This document shows positions 11,238 through 23,115 of a DNA stretch of 64,000 nt, piece by piece (the first letter of the stretch is position 1; the number at the start of each line of letters is the position of its first letter). This DNA is from Plotosus lineatus. Lineage: Eukaryota > Chordata > Actinopteri > Siluriformes > Plotosidae. The position numbers and the translations under genes were made by a program. The notes under the pieces are model-generated. The model made no database searches. It was given only the letters and a program-made list of their open reading frames with translations, and was not told where the DNA came from. The DNA lies in NCBI GenBank assembly GCA_024760905.1, contig CM045746.1, positions 12,021,466 to 12,085,465 of the forward strand, read 5' to 3'.

Positions 11238-12700
11238 GTGGAGAAGGGTGAAGTGAGGAGGGCATTGAAGAGGATGAAGAATGGAAAGGCAGTTGGCCCC
11301 GATGACATACCTGTGGAGGTATGGAAGTGTCTAGGAGAGGTAGCAGTAGATTTCCTGACAAGAACATTCAACAAGGTCTTAGAGAGTGAGAGGATGCCAG
11401 AGGAATGGAGAAGAAGTGTGATGGTGCCCATTTTTAAGAACAAGGGAGACATGCAGAGTTGTGGCAACTACAGAGGGATAAAGTTGATGAGCCATACGAT
11501 GAAGTTATGGGAAAGAATAGTGGAAGCTAGACTAAGGGCAGAGGTCAGCATTTGTGAACAACAGTTTGGTTTCATGCCAAGAAAGAGCACCACAGATGCA
11601 GTGTTTGCCTTGAGGATGTTAATAGAGAAGTACAGAGAAGTTCAGATGGAGCTGCATTGTGCCTTTGTGGATCTGGAGAAAGCATATGACAGGGTGCCGA
11701 GAGAGGAACTGTGGTATTGTATGAGGAAGTCTGGAGTGGCAGAGAAGTATGTTAGAGTGGTGCAGGACATGTGTGAGAGATGTAAGATAGTGGTGAGGTG
11801 TGCTGTCGGTGTGACAGAAGTGTTCAAGGTGGAGGTGGGACTGCATCAAGGGTCACCTCTGAGCCCCTTCTTGTTTGCTATGGTGATGGACAGGCTGACA
11901 GAGGAGGTTAGACAAGAATCTCCATGGACTATGATGTTTGCAGATGACATTGTGATCAATAGTGAGAGCAGAGAACAAGTGCAGGAAAATCTAGAGAGGT
12001 GGAGGTATGCCCTGGAAAGGAGGGGAATGAAGGTTAGCCTCAGTAAAACAGAATACATGTATGTGAATGACAAGGACCCAAGAGGAACGGTGAGGTTACA
12101 GGGAGAAGAGATAAGGAAGGTGGAGGATTTTAAGTACTTCGGGTCAACAATCCAGAGAAGTGGAGAGTGTGGAAAAGAGGTGAAGAAGCGTGCGCAGGCA
12201 GGTTGGAATGGTTGGAGAAAAGTGTCCAGAGTGATGTGTATAGGAGGTTATCGGCAAGAATGAAAGGAAAAGTGTACAAGACGGTGGTAAGGCCAGCGAT
12301 GTTGTATGGTTTAGAAACAGTGGCTCTGGGGAAAAGACAGGAGGCAGAGCTGGAGGTAGCAGAGATGAAAATGTTGAGGTTCTCTTTGGGAGTAACGAGG
12401 ATGGATAGGATCAGAAACGGGTACATCAGAGGGACAGCACATGTTAGATGTTTTGGAGACAAAGTCAGAGAGGCTAGATTGAGATGGTTTGGACATGTAC
12501 AGAGGAGGGATAGTGAGTATATTGGCAGTAGGATGCTGAGGTTGGAACTACGAGGCAGAAGGCCTAGAGGAAGACCAAAGAGACGATTCATGGATGTAGT
12601 GAAGCAGGACATGAAGGTAGCTGGTATAAGAGAAGAAGATGCAAAGGATAGGGTGAGATGGAGGCAGATGATTCGCTGTGGCGAAGAAGAAATACATGTT
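11238..12700 (+). pseudogene. RTE-like LINE, reverse transcriptase and C-terminal part (copy L1)
   Basis: A 5'-truncated copy beginning exactly at the start of the reverse transcriptase domain (KGEVRRALKRMKNGKAVGPD). Visible motifs: AFVDLEKAYDRV near 11.66 kb, GLHQGSPLSPFLF near 11.85 kb, and the catalytic FADD at about 11937-11948. The frame is open for 341 codons and then shifts near 12240, where the sister copies read 'gtgataggagagtgtcagc' but this one has lost and changed bases. The C-terminal region continues to RWRQMIRCG. The 3' end stops at 'ctgtggcgaagaagaa', lacking the final tail-A segment. It cannot make a full protein. The assignment to the RTE group rests on motif resemblance; I cannot run a tree. 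Confidence 0.9.
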
Positions 12701-12765
12701 CAACGCTATAAATTCTTATAATAACAATTAAACATTCAAAAATGATGCATAAGTTGCTGCGTAAT
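12701..12765. repeat. Piece of CAGGGATCCCTC-type MITE
   Basis: 'ctataaattcttataataac' and 'aaatgatgcataag' match the interior of the MITE at 51794-53187 in the same orientation. Confidence 0.55.
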
Positions 12766-12959
12766 AAAAAGTGTTTGATGATAAGTGATAAGCTATGTAT
12801 ATGCATGCACCACTTCTGGCAGGGCTGCTTTCATGTATTCTTGATCACCACTCCTTGCTCCTCATTCTGTAGCATGATTTGGAATGCTCAGCAAAGATGC
12901 CTGTCTAGAAAAACTTATGATTCGATTGAGGAGCGCGGAAACGACAAATAAGGGTTTCA

Positions 12960-13465
12960 AGATGAAGTGAGCCTTTCATCACACCTACGGACAAATTAAA
13001 GTAGCCAGTTGCATATTTTTGGAGTGTGAAAGAAAGCCAGAGCATCAGGAAACCCAAGGAGAAATGGGCAAAACATGCAAACTCCCAATAGAATGGTCTA
13101 CATTGGTTGCAAGATTCAAACCCAGAACCTTCTCACTTCTTGTGAGGCAGTGCTAACCACTGAACCAATGAATCCTACGAGAGTTGTAAGGAAGAGGAAG
13201 CCTCTCTCAGTTGACTTTGCTTTACCATTGAAGGGCCAACACACATAACCATTCATGCTTCACACTCACACCTAGGGATGATATAGAACTGCCAATTAGC
13301 CTAATGTGTATGTCTTTGAACTGTTGGAGGAAACTGGAATACCCAGAGGAAGTACATGGTACATGTAAGTACATGGAAGCACAGGGAAAGCATGCAAACT
13401 CCACACAGACACAGGACCTTCTTGCTGTAAGTTGGATATGCTAACCACTGCACCACCACACTGAC
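12960..13465 (-). repeat. Two adjacent head-3 SINE fragments, minus orientation
   Basis: 12965-13172 and 13230-13463 each run from the body ('gtgtatgtctttgaactg') to the reversed head ('gctaaccactgcaccacca'). Both have lost tail B. Confidence 0.7.
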
Positions 13466-13469
13466 ATCT

Positions 13470-14136
13470 TTCCTGGTGAAGTCCCAAGAACCTGATGAAC
13501 TTGTTCGACTTTATTTGACTTGTTCGGACTTGTTACTTGTTAAAGGTCAAGAATTATCGTTACGAATCGGCAGTTAATGATATTTCTACGGCATAATAAA
13601 TTCTCTAACTCTACAAACCTAACACTTAACGATAATGGCTAGTGTAAGCAACCGAGTAATGATCTGAAAATTATTCTAATTCTTGCCTACAAAGCAGAGG
13701 AAGGCAAAAAAAGGACATCAAAGATATTTCCAGCTTGCAATTTCCATTGCCTGAAATATCATTAGGAAATAGCAGTTAATTAGAATTGTTAAAGTCAGGG
13801 TTAGATCTGGGAAACGAGGAAAACTTTTAGATAGGACGTCTTCAGAAAGGCAAAGATAAAAACCAACATGAATCAAATACGATTTGCATTGAAGAGTCAT
13901 CAGAAGAAAACTTCATCTGTGATGTGATCTCATTGCAATTAATGATAGACGCAATTGGGAAATTACAAATTGTATGCTGATCCATTAGCTATGGCTGATG
14001 GAAAGAAATGGACTGATGGAAAAATGGTGCTCAATCACAATACCAATGTTTATAGGGGAAAAGGTGCAGCAATTGATTGGGGTGTCACCACTACTGTGTC
14101 CAAACTTTTTCACATACCACCAATGTTTTTGTAGGT
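13470..14136. other. Stretch with no recognised gene
   Basis: No exon-like frame. The end (14030-14130) resembles a piece of a Tc1-type terminus, too weak to assign. Confidence 0.35.
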
Positions 14137-14395
14137 TCCTCTGGGGTGGTATAGTGGTGTTGTGGTTAGCATATCCACCCCACAGCAAGAAGGTCCTGGA
14201 TTCCAGTGCAAGGTACTCCAGTTTCCTCCACCAGTTCAAATTCCCCTCAGCTGTAAGTGTGAGTGTGAATGGTTGTGTGTGCTGCTCTGTTATGGGTTCT
14301 TAAGCTGTTCAGGTGTACACGCTTTTGCCCAATGTTGGCTGAGATGGCCTCTCAATAATCATAATACAATTGAGCAGTTCAACAGATGAATGAAT
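14137..14395 (+). repeat. SINE head 3 + tail B
   Basis: Head 'gtggttagcatatccacc', body 'tgagtgtgaatggttgtgtg', and degraded tail B ending in (GAAT)2. Confidence 0.75.
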
Positions 14396-14862
14396 GGACA
14401 TATGGATTAGTTCTAGATTATAATCTAGAAAATAATAATTTCTGCAGATATTTTATTGACTTCTTTGAAATTCAAAAATCAACAAATGTGTATTTTATGA
14501 CTGGTGACCCAAAATTTACATTCAACTACTGTATAAATATATAGTATAATATAAACTATAATTTTATTTCGCTATAGTATTAGAATAATTTGCCAATGCT
14601 AACCTTTTCTTTAAAAAAATAACTTTTTCTGGCAATTCATCACTCGTAGTTATATTTAATGTGGAACATTTACAAAACAACACATTGCCTTTTATCACTT
14701 ATGCTTTATCAGCAATGCACAGTCATTACATCACCAGCCTATCATTTTCAGTCTGTTCACTATACACCCTCTTGTTAAATACTGTAAACACCTGCTGAGT
14801 AATTACAAACAAGTCCTTTTTTTCCCCATGACCAGCAAATAAATATGCCATTCGTTCATCCT
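14396..14862. other. Stretch with no recognised feature
   Basis: AT-rich DNA without a coding signal or a repeat terminus that I can name. Confidence 0.4.
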
Positions 14863-14958
14863 ATTAGGTTTGCGGGGAGTCTGGTGTCTAACTCAGCCGA
14901 CTTTGAGTGAAGGCATGGTACACACTGAAGAGTGCATCATGGCACCACCACACAGCCA

Positions 14959-15049
<91 letters not shown>

Positions 15050-15170
15050 ACACAGGGGCCATTTGGAACAGCCAATTCGTTTAATGTGCATGTCTTTGGA
15101 TTGTGGGAGGAAACCAGAGTCCCTGGAGGAAACTCACGCAAGCATAGGGAAAACATGCAAACTTCATTGA
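14863..15170 (-). repeat. SINE head 3 body split by a CA microsatellite
   Basis: Tail-B words (14870-14960) and the body 'gtgcatgtctttggattgtgg' (15086-15106) flank a (CA)n run at 14963-15054. The head end is absent; a head-1 SINE starts immediately after. Confidence 0.7.
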
Positions 15171-15171
15171 G

Positions 15172-15515
15172 CAGGGCAGTGGTGGCCTCGTGGTATAGGT
15201 GCTGCGTCACTGATCGTAAGGTTGGATCCCACTCACCACAGGTTGTCACTGCCCCCACCCCTTCAGTGCAGCTAACTGGGTTATCAAAGGCCAGCCATAT
15301 CACTCACACTGTCTATGGCGTGAGGTTCATGTAAAAGAACCATTGCTGACTTTCAACAAGAGTAGGCTGCAAAGCCGTCAGCGTGTTTCTGCCCTGTGAT
15401 GGTCTGACAAGCTGTTCAGGGTGTACACTGCCCTTACCCAGAGTCAGCTGGGATGGGCGCCAGCCTCCCTGTGACCTTAATTAGGATTAAGCGGTTACAG
15501 AAAATGATGAACTTC
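15172..15515 (+). repeat. SINE head 1 + tail B
   Basis: Head 'gcagtggtggcctcgtggta', central block 'gtgcagctaactgggttatc' and 'aaaagaaccattgctgactt', then tail B ('gggtgtacactgccc', 'taattaggattaagcggtt'). Confidence 0.88.
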
Positions 15516-15849
15516 ATAGAGCTGTACTTAATTAAATTATTAATATTCTTAGAATATTTTCTGTGGGCTGGTTAATTGTTTTTAAGCGAGAAAATCTGGG
15601 TAAACATCTAAATTTGATGATCTCACCAGTTTTCTCAAATACTGTTATATTTACACTATCCAATCATACCACCAACATGGTAACAGAGCCATTGGCTGCT
15701 TTCAGAAACGATCTATTTATAATTTAATAGTAATTGCTCATGCCTTTATTGAAAGCTAGGTATAAATTCAACAGTGACCCCTTTATTGAAGATAATGTCC
15801 ATGCAGTTGACAAAGACAATGACCATCAGTAACTCTACCAACTATTTTC

Positions 15850-16080
15850 ATAAAAAATTGACCACAGGGGTCCAGATGCTCCCACTGGGAAGACCATTTG
15901 AAAAGTCCAATATATTAAAATTGACCTTGTGACCTTGAAACAAGGTCAAGGTCACCCATGTAAATCCATCCATACACCAAATTTGGCGATCTGATGTACT
16001 TCCAAAGTTATTGTATTAAGAGCTCATATGGACGGACGGTCAGAACCCATTAATATAGCTCTCACACCATAATTATATAT
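15850..16080. repeat. Interspersed repeat carrying AAGGTCAAGGTCA
   Basis: 'gtgaccttgaaacaaggtcaaggtcacc' (given in parts around 15930-15957) has two adjoining AGGTCA units and TCAAGGTCA, the extended half-site of NR5A/ERR receptors. It ends with 'gacggacggtcag'. Similar words occur at 5280-5510. Confidence 0.5.
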
Positions 16081-16515
16081 TCACCATTATCTATTATAAG
16101 TATATCTATATGAACATATAAAGCCAGACCTCAAATGAAAAAAAATGATACAGTTTAAAGTTATTTTGTCCTTGGTCAGAAAATGCAGAGAAAACAGGCA
16201 AGAAAACACTGAAGATCGTGACACATCAGCAACCTCTGAGTCATTGATTAGAGACAAAAGCATCGTAGGAAAAAAAGGATGAAAGGGTAAAACTGGCATA
16301 ATGAAAATGCAAAAATAAGAGATAAAAGGGAAGAGGGACAGAATGAATGAGAGAAAAAATAGATTATTGGCTTTGGTGAGTTATGGAAGGAGCTACACAG
16401 TGCTGATGCCCGTACGAGTGCAGGAAGTCGTTCTTGAAGCCTCACTTTTAGCTGTGAGGGCATGGTGTGCTGAGAGGCTATGGATTTTTCTTGACTTATC
16501 TATAATCATACTGTG
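16081..16515. other. Stretch with no recognised gene
   Basis: Ordinary non-coding sequence as far as I can see. Confidence 0.4.
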
Positions 16516-16516
<1 letters not shown>

Positions 16517-16572
<56 letters not shown>

Positions 16573-16593
16573 GGCGCGTGTGGGCGCGCGCGC

Positions 16594-16650
<57 letters not shown>
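16517..16650. repeat. GT microsatellite with GCGCGCGC core
   Basis: Over 130 bp of almost unbroken purine/pyrimidine alternation; (GT)n on both sides of 'gggcgcgcgcgctt' at about 16584-16597. This is a classical left-handed DNA-forming composition. Confidence 0.9.
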
Positions 16651-17158
16651 TGTCTGTCCATCATCCTGTATTTCTTAGAGAAGCCATCTTAAAGAAATAT
16701 TCAAGCAGAGTGATTTATATGTATTCTCTTTCTATTTTTCTCTCTCAATTGCATAAGATTCTCAAAAGCAGAACCTCCCCAACACAAAATTAACTTTCAT
16801 ATTTTCAACATCCAACAAGATGTTTTTAGGCCACAATAAGCACAGGTCCAATGAGCCAATAAGCAACTAAACTCATTTTTTCATTTTATCATAATTGTCG
16901 TAAATATCCTGAAGGTGTAGGACCTATCAGGTTCACCGGTATGAAATCTAGTGGGGCTAATACCAGCATGAGCTACAGGATCTGAAAGGTGAAAAGTTCA
17001 AATATATCATACCTTATACTCCCATTTCACTGGACTACAGCATGCAAGGATCGTGGTGGAAAAGCGTGGAATGTCTACGGAAGAGCTTTGGCATTTTTAC
17101 ATGGAAATTCTTACACTTTTGGAACGTTCACAGCTTATGCGGAACAGGTACGGCAAAG
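16651..17158. other. Stretch with no recognised gene
   Basis: No exon-like frame or repeat boundary was found. Confidence 0.35.
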
Positions 17159-17160
17159 TA

Positions 17161-18400
17161 CAGTAAGCCTTAGACTGTTCGCGGTTTGCACTTGCGGTTT
17201 GCATATTCGCGGACTGCCGAGCAACTGGCATGTGATTCAAATTCAGCCAATGGCTGTCCTACTTCTTCCTGATTGGTTGAGATGATGTAACGCCCCTTTT
17301 TCCTCATTCGTGCACAAGTTCAATGAGCCACACGGAGCATGATCTTGCGCAAGTGCACTTGAAAGATCAAATGCATAAGCCGCACTTCGTCTCACAAGCT
17401 CCGTGTGTCACCTGCAACAAACGCCTTACATTCAAAGGGGAAGGACTTAAGAAGTGCGCTTTAATTGAGGTGAGCGTGCAGTTTGTGTTTATAGGGAGTA
17501 GATGCGATTACTTAATTCAAGTATTAACTGCATTCAGTATGAGCAGCTCAGCCATGCCCCTCACCCGGAGCAGAGAAAACAGCAGACACATACAAACATT
17601 CTAAATATTAACTTAGGCACTGTACTGGAATAATAATTGAAAAAGACTTTAATACTACAGCTTTACAACAGTTCAGATGATTATTCTTCTTCAGGCACTT
17701 CAGAGGAAACTGTCGTTTGTCTTATTTCTTCAGAAGAGACGGCGCTTAGCCGGTGTTTTGAGTGGCATCATAGAGCTTAACTGGATAATATATTATACAT
17801 ACAAAATGAAAATATACACATACTGTATATATATGTAAAGAGTAGGCTGCAAAGCCATCAGCGTGTTTCTGTCCCTTGCTAAAGGGTTGTGACAGGAAGG
17901 GCATCCGACATAAAAACCGATGCCAAATCAAACGTGCAAATCAGATCATTCGCTGTGGTGACCCCTGAGAAAGGGAAAAAGCCGAAAGGAAGAAAGATGT
18001 ACGTATACTAGTATATACGGTGTATATACGTATATACGTATATATACGTATATATAGTATATACGGTGAACACGATTTTTCCCGCACCCCAGTACTTCCC
18101 CTGAGCTCAATAAAAGTCATTGACATGAGGGAGGAAAAAAAAAAGTCATTGACATGAGGGAGGAAAGGTGTGTTAGCTCCTGGGAAATATAATCTCGAGC
18201 AATCAGCTTGCTGGATTCACAGCCAATCAGACAACACTCAAGTCAAGCAGGAGAACAGAACATGTTGGGCAGCGTAGTTCAATGTACATGTAGGTGCTCG
18301 TGAATTGTGAATAATCTTTAATTTTCTAATTTCCCGATGGGAAATCCCGCGATATTGCGGGGACGCAAAGTAGGAAACGCAAAGTGGCGAGGGATTACTG
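17161..18400. mobile_element. pogo/Tigger-like element interrupted by a SINE piece
   Basis: Left end CAGTAAGCCTTAGACTGTTC and right end GCGAGGGATTACTG are imperfect inverted repeats with TA on both sides (17159-17160, 18401-18402). The region 17205-17290 recurs in pieces at 53995-54110 and 54345-54440. A head-less SINE with tail A (17838-17998, 'ggctgcaaagccatcagcgt' to 'aaaaagccgaaagg') sits inside it. A 50-codon frame at 17323-17475 is treated as a finding. Confidence 0.7.
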
Positions 18401-18449
18401 TATTATAACTTGACATGGTTTTAATAAAATGTCTCCACCTAGTGGGCAT

Positions 18450-19030
18450 CGGTTGCTGCAGAACATCGGTTGCTGCAGAACCCCTCCAGCGAATTTTGAA
18501 GAAAATAAGATTAGATTTTGTTTAATAGTGATAACAAAAAGCCTTTAAATAAGTGCTTGTTAAAAAGTATTTAATAAATTCCTGAATCTGGATTGTGATC
18601 CAGATCTGTTCATAATTGTTACGTTTTCATGCTTGACCCATACCCCATCCTAAACTTTGAGTGTTATTGCCTTCAAGAGTTGGAAGCAATAACAGTGTTG
18701 TTAATTTCATATTTGTATGTTTATACACTCACAGGTAACACTTGTATGCCTACTCACTCATAAAACCGGACAGTTTAAACAAAAGCTTCATCACTTATTC
18801 ATTATTTTTTACCTTTTTTGGACCCTGTGCTCGGGGTAGCTTCAGCTTCCGCTTCTTGGCTGACAGGAAAGGAATCTGATCTGCATTAAGAGTTTCTCTG
18901 TGATGCTTTTCTGTTCAGCATGGCTGCAAAGAGTAGTTATAAACCAGCTCAAACCAGTCTGGTGATTCTTTTCTAAGTTGTCTTATCAACAATTTAGAAC
19001 AACTGCTCACTTGTATATTTTTTACATCAA
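18450..19030. other. Stretch with no recognised gene
   Basis: 18405-18450 shares 'atgtctccacctagtgg' with 11224-11244, so some repeat is present at its start. The rest shows nothing I can name. Confidence 0.35.
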
Positions 19031-19033
19031 AAT

Positions 19034-19377
19034 ATTAGTGTTGGTCCAATAGTAAGGCACCTGCTTACTGAGCCAAAGGTCAAGGGTTCAAGCCCCACTA
19101 TCAAATCGTTGTCACTGCTATCCCCCAGTGCAGTTAACTGGGCTATCAAAGGCCAGCCATGACAATCACTGTCTGTGCTGAGAGGTTCATATAATAGAAA
19201 CATTGCTGACTTGCATCCAGATTGGCAGCATAGCCGTTAGCATATATCTGCCCTGTGATGGCCTGGCAAGCTGTCCAGCATGTGCTCTGCCCTCGCCCAG
19301 AGTCAGTTGAGATGGGTGCCAGCCGCTCTGCAACCCTAATTAGGATTAAGTGGCTCAGAAAATGAATGAATGATGAA
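19034..19377 (+). repeat. SINE head 1 + tail B, diverged
   Basis: 'cagttaactgggctatcaaa' and 'acattgctgact' mark the head-1 central block. Tail B ends 'taattaggattaagtggctc' plus (GAAT)n. Confidence 0.8.
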
Positions 19378-19882
19378 TACATAAATTTTTGTGAGTAAAA
19401 GCCCAAAAGATCAACTAGAAGACTCAAACCAGATGACTGTTGCGAGTCCGTCGAAGGGCCAAAACAAAACCAATTCCCACTTATATTCACACCTAGGAGC
19501 AATTTGGACAGTCAATTAGTCACCTGTACATACCATATTTATACACCCTAAATAAATTTGCTCCTTTTTCCTGGACTGAAATCATTTAATTCACAAAGTC
19601 ATTAATAGCAAAGCACTACAGTCAAAGAATGTTACCCATAGCCAGCTGAGATAGGCTCCAGCCTCTCTGCAAGTATAGTAAGAGTAAGTCGTTCAACGGG
19701 TAAGTGACAATGATGAGTGGTTGTCCCGTATCCATCCAGTGTCTGCCGATGCCCATCACAGAAAACTCAATTAAGCTGCATGACTGAGTTCATTGTGATT
19801 GGCTGTTATGTATCACTGACTTGCATGATAACAGACAGCAATAAAAAATATGATTTTAATTAATAACCACACTATAATACAC

Positions 19883-20207
19883 TATTCATTCATTCATTCA
19901 TTCATTTTCTGAACCGCTTAATCCTAATTAGGGTCAAGGAGAGGCTGGTGCCCATCTCAGCTAAGTCTAGGTGAGCACAGGGTACACCCTGGACAGGTCG
20001 CCAGGCCATCGCAGGGCCAAAACTCACAACAATTCATACTCACACTCACACCTAAGGGTGATTTGGAAGAGCCAGTTAACATTCTGTACATGTTTTTGGA
20101 CTGTGGGAGGATGCAAATGCCACAATGAAATGCCAGAGCTGAGAATCAAACCCAGGATCTTCTTGCTGTGAGGCGGATGTGCTAACCACTACGCCATCGT
20201 GCCACCC
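19883..20207 (-). repeat. SINE head 3 + tail B, near full length
   Basis: In minus orientation the order is head ('gtggcacgatggcgtagtgg'), body, 'ccctaattaggattaagcgg' and (GAAT)n. This is the best complete example of the head-3/tail-B type. Confidence 0.9.
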
Positions 20208-20239
20208 ACTATAATAAACCAAGCAATATAACTAAGACA

Positions 20240-21490
20240 TACCCCTGAAGACCAAGAGAGGCGAGGTCATCACTGACCGGTGCAAACAGCTTGAAAGCTG
20301 TGTTGAACACTACCTGGAGCTATATGCAACCCAGAACGTGGTGACTGATGCTGCCCTTGATTCCCTTCCCAGTCTCCCTGCAATGGAGGAACTAGATGCT
20401 TTACCTTAGATGGATGAGTTTGGCAACGCTATTGACTCACTTAAATGTGGGAAAGCCCTGGGGAAAGCCAGCATCCCCTAGAAGTCTTGAAGTGTGGGAA
20501 GCTGACTCTCCTACAACATCTCTATGAGTTCTTGTGTCTCTGCTGGGAAAAGGGTAACATTCCTCAAGACATGCGCAATGCAAACATCACAACATTACAA
20601 GAACAAGGGAGTAACTGTAAGTCACTGTAATAAATACCACAGCATATGGTGGGAGGCGGCACGGTGGCGTCGTGGTTAGCACGTCCACCTCACAGCAAGA
20701 AGGCCTAGGTTCAATTCCCAGCCTGGGCGTTTCTGTGTGTTTACATGTTCTCCCCGAGCTTGCGTGGGTTTCCTCCAGGTGCTCCGGTTTCCTCCCACAA
20801 TCCAAAAGACATGCACAGTAGGTTAATTGGCCGTTCTAAATTGCCCGTAGGTTCACATTGTAGCTAACGACCTGGAGAAGGATGGGCACCGCCAGGCCAA
20901 AATCAGCCCAAGTCTCGCCATGAAGGCGCCCCAACGACATCCCTGGATGTTAAGGGATAAGTGAAGAAGAAGATATGGTGGGAAAAGTCTTCACACGTGT
21001 CGGGCTTGTCCGCCTGCAGTGTCTTGCCTCACGGGTGTACCGAGTCGCAATGTGACTCTAGAGCTGGTCGATCCACAGTGGACATGATCTTCTCACTACA
21101 CCAGCTAAAGGAGAAGTGCCAGGAGCAGCAGGAGCCACTGTAAATCGCCTTCAGTGACCTGACCAATGCATTCGATCTGATCAGTAAAAGCTGGCTCTTC
21201 AGCCTCCTGCAAAATATTGGATGCCCCCCTTAACTGTCGTGGCTGGTCACCCCCTTTCACGTAAACATGCGTAGCACAGTGTGCTTCAACGACGGTGCCT
21301 CAGAGTCCTTCCCATTGAGCAGCAGTGTCAAACAGTGCAGTGTCTTAGCACCGACACTTTTTGAGATATTCTTCTCCATGCTGCTCCAGTTCACTTTTGT
21401 AGATTGACCAAAGACATCTGCATCCACACTAGAGAGGACGGGAAGCTCTATAATGCTGCCTGTCTGCACGCCAAACCCAAGGCTAGGGTG
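20240..21490 (+). pseudogene. Second LINE family, reverse transcriptase pseudogene
   Basis: Translated pieces include RGEVITDRCKQLESCVEHYL (from about 20260), GNAIDSLKCGKALGKASIP (near 20430) and, further on, STVDMIFSLHQLKEKCQEQQ (about 21075-21135), then a damaged FEIFFSMLLQF region near 21360. These are typical of the linker and reverse transcriptase of fish LINEs and differ clearly from the RTE-like copies here. There are stops and frameshifts throughout. A SINE (20655-20972) with a perfect 11-bp duplication interrupts it. Confidence 0.8.
20655..20972 (+). repeat. SINE head 3 with a different tail (tail C)
   Basis: Head 'ggcggcacggtggcgtcgtg' and body as in the other head-3 SINEs, but the 3' part reads 'atgaaggcgccccaacgac', 'gataagtgaagaagaag' instead of tail B. 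The target duplication ATATGGTGGGA is perfect (20644-20654, 20973-20983), so the tail belongs to the insertion. Confidence 0.9.
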
Positions 21491-21505
21491 GTCATTATAC
21501 ATATA

Positions 21506-21945
21506 CAGTGGTACCTTGATTTACAAATTTAATCCATTCCGAGGATAAACTCGTAAGCCAAAAAGTTTGTTCGATGAAACAATTATTCCCATAAGAAATA
21601 AGAGAAAACTAATTAATCCGTTCTAACCCCCTCCCAAACTCAAATCAGCTGGCACAAACATGTATATTTGACCTAATATATTAAATATAAACATGCAAAA
21701 ACAATTAATATTTCACAATAATAATAATAATACATGTACATTAACATTAATAATAATTACTGATAAATAATAATAAAACAAGAATAAACGATAAGTTAAC
21801 TAACCCTTCCGATCATTGACTGCGGCGAAGATGTCATGTGGGTAGGCATGAGGTGGTGCGTAACAGAGGAGGAGGAAGAGAATTTTGTGCATGTGCACAC
21901 TACGAATGCCAGCGAGGAAAGGCTCGTGGTGAGCTCCCACAAGAC
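21506..21945. mobile_element. Left part of a pogo/Tigger-like element
   Basis: It starts TA|CAGTGGTACCTTGATTTAC and has the 'ataaactcgtaagcc' and 'ttcccataagaaataag' words characteristic of these elements. The right end is not clear; a hAT element is inserted at 21946. Confidence 0.6.
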
Positions 21946-22239
21946 CAGTGCTTCTCAAATAGTGGGGCATGCGATGTGATGCGAGGGGGGGCATGTATGA
22001 CCCTGGGGAACATTCTTTTTTGCCATACTGTACTAGAATTAAGTGTAATTGCGTATCCACTACAGTAGTTGTCAGTGGCACTCTCATTATCGCACTATGG
22101 TGTAGGGAAAAAATCCTGAGCAAATGATATGAAGTGCAGTAAATACTATTTATAGTTGTGCACAGGGCGCTGGGGGGGGAGGGCATGAATTTTTTTTTCT
22201 TCCTATAAGGGGGTTACAGAATATAATTGAGAAGCATTG
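21946..22239. mobile_element. hAT-type MITE
   Basis: Ends CAGTGCTTCTCAAATAG and TTGAGAAGCATTG; flanks CACAAGAC and CACAAGGT share their first six bases. Same family as 283-882 and 24373-24948. Confidence 0.85.
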
Positions 22240-22673
22240 CACAAGGTGTTCTCAGCATACGGAGGAATACACATGGAAAAATACGAGTTTAATTGGCCTG
22301 GAAAAGCCATTTCCCCAGCAGAGCTTGTAAACCAAAATTTTGCTTGTTGGATGGGGCAGATTTTTGGTGGGATCGAGGCTGGTATCATGGAAAATTCCAT
22401 GAGAGAGAGAGAGCCCACCACTCAGACCTATATGAACTAAAAATATACACAAACGATCTAAGATTTACCGCAGATAGGCAGAGAAACATATGCCAAAATC
22501 AGAAGTTTGACAGAACATGAACTGATTAACCGAATACTTTACCTAACAAGACATTTGATAAAGTCAAGTAAATGGAAGAGCACTGAAAAGCAAACCTAGG
22601 CTCAAACACCTATTGATAAAGACAACTATGAGGAGCTCTGATCTTAGCTAGTGTTGAAATCTATATATATGGG

Positions 22674-23022
22674 GGGCAGTGGTGGTCTAGTGGTATAAGG
22701 TGCTGGATCGCTAATCCAAAGGTTGGGGGTTCGAGTCCCACTCTCCACAAGGTTGTCACTGCCCCCCCCCCCCCCCCCAGTGCAGCTAACTGGGTTATCA
22801 AAGGCCGGCCATGTCTCTCACTGTCTATGGTGTGAGGCATGTAAAAGAACCATTGCTGACTTTCGACAAGAGTAGCTGCAAAGCTGTCAGCGTGTTTCCG
22901 CCCTGCGATGGCCTGGCGAGCTGTCCAGGGTGTACTCTGCCCTCGCCCTGAGTTGACTGGGATGGGCGCCAGTTACCACGCTTAATTAGGATTAAGCGGT
23001 TACAGAAAATGAATGAATGAAA
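22674..23022 (+). repeat. SINE head 1 + tail B, near full length
   Basis: Head 'gcagtggtggtctagtggta' (A-box region) with the perfect B box GGTTCGAGTCC, a C-run at 22765-22778, the central block, then tail B and (GAAT)n. A good reference copy. Confidence 0.93.
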
Positions 23023-23039
23023 TCTATGTATTTATTATT

Positions 23040-23115
23040 TTTACTATTTAATTTACATTATTTAAGAAGAGAAGGAGGAAGAGGAAGAGGAGGAGGAGGA
23101 AGAGAAGGAGCCATT
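23040..23115. repeat. Purine-rich GGA/GAA tract
   Basis: About 50 bases of G and A only (for example 'gaggaggaggaggaagag') on the plus strand; capable of triplex formation. Confidence 0.75.

Noticed and set aside
14870..15334. Long frames rich in HTHTHT or VCVCVC over CA repeats (also 16343-16793, 32310-32521, 1196-1528, 59005-59213)
   Set aside because: They are translations of microsatellites.
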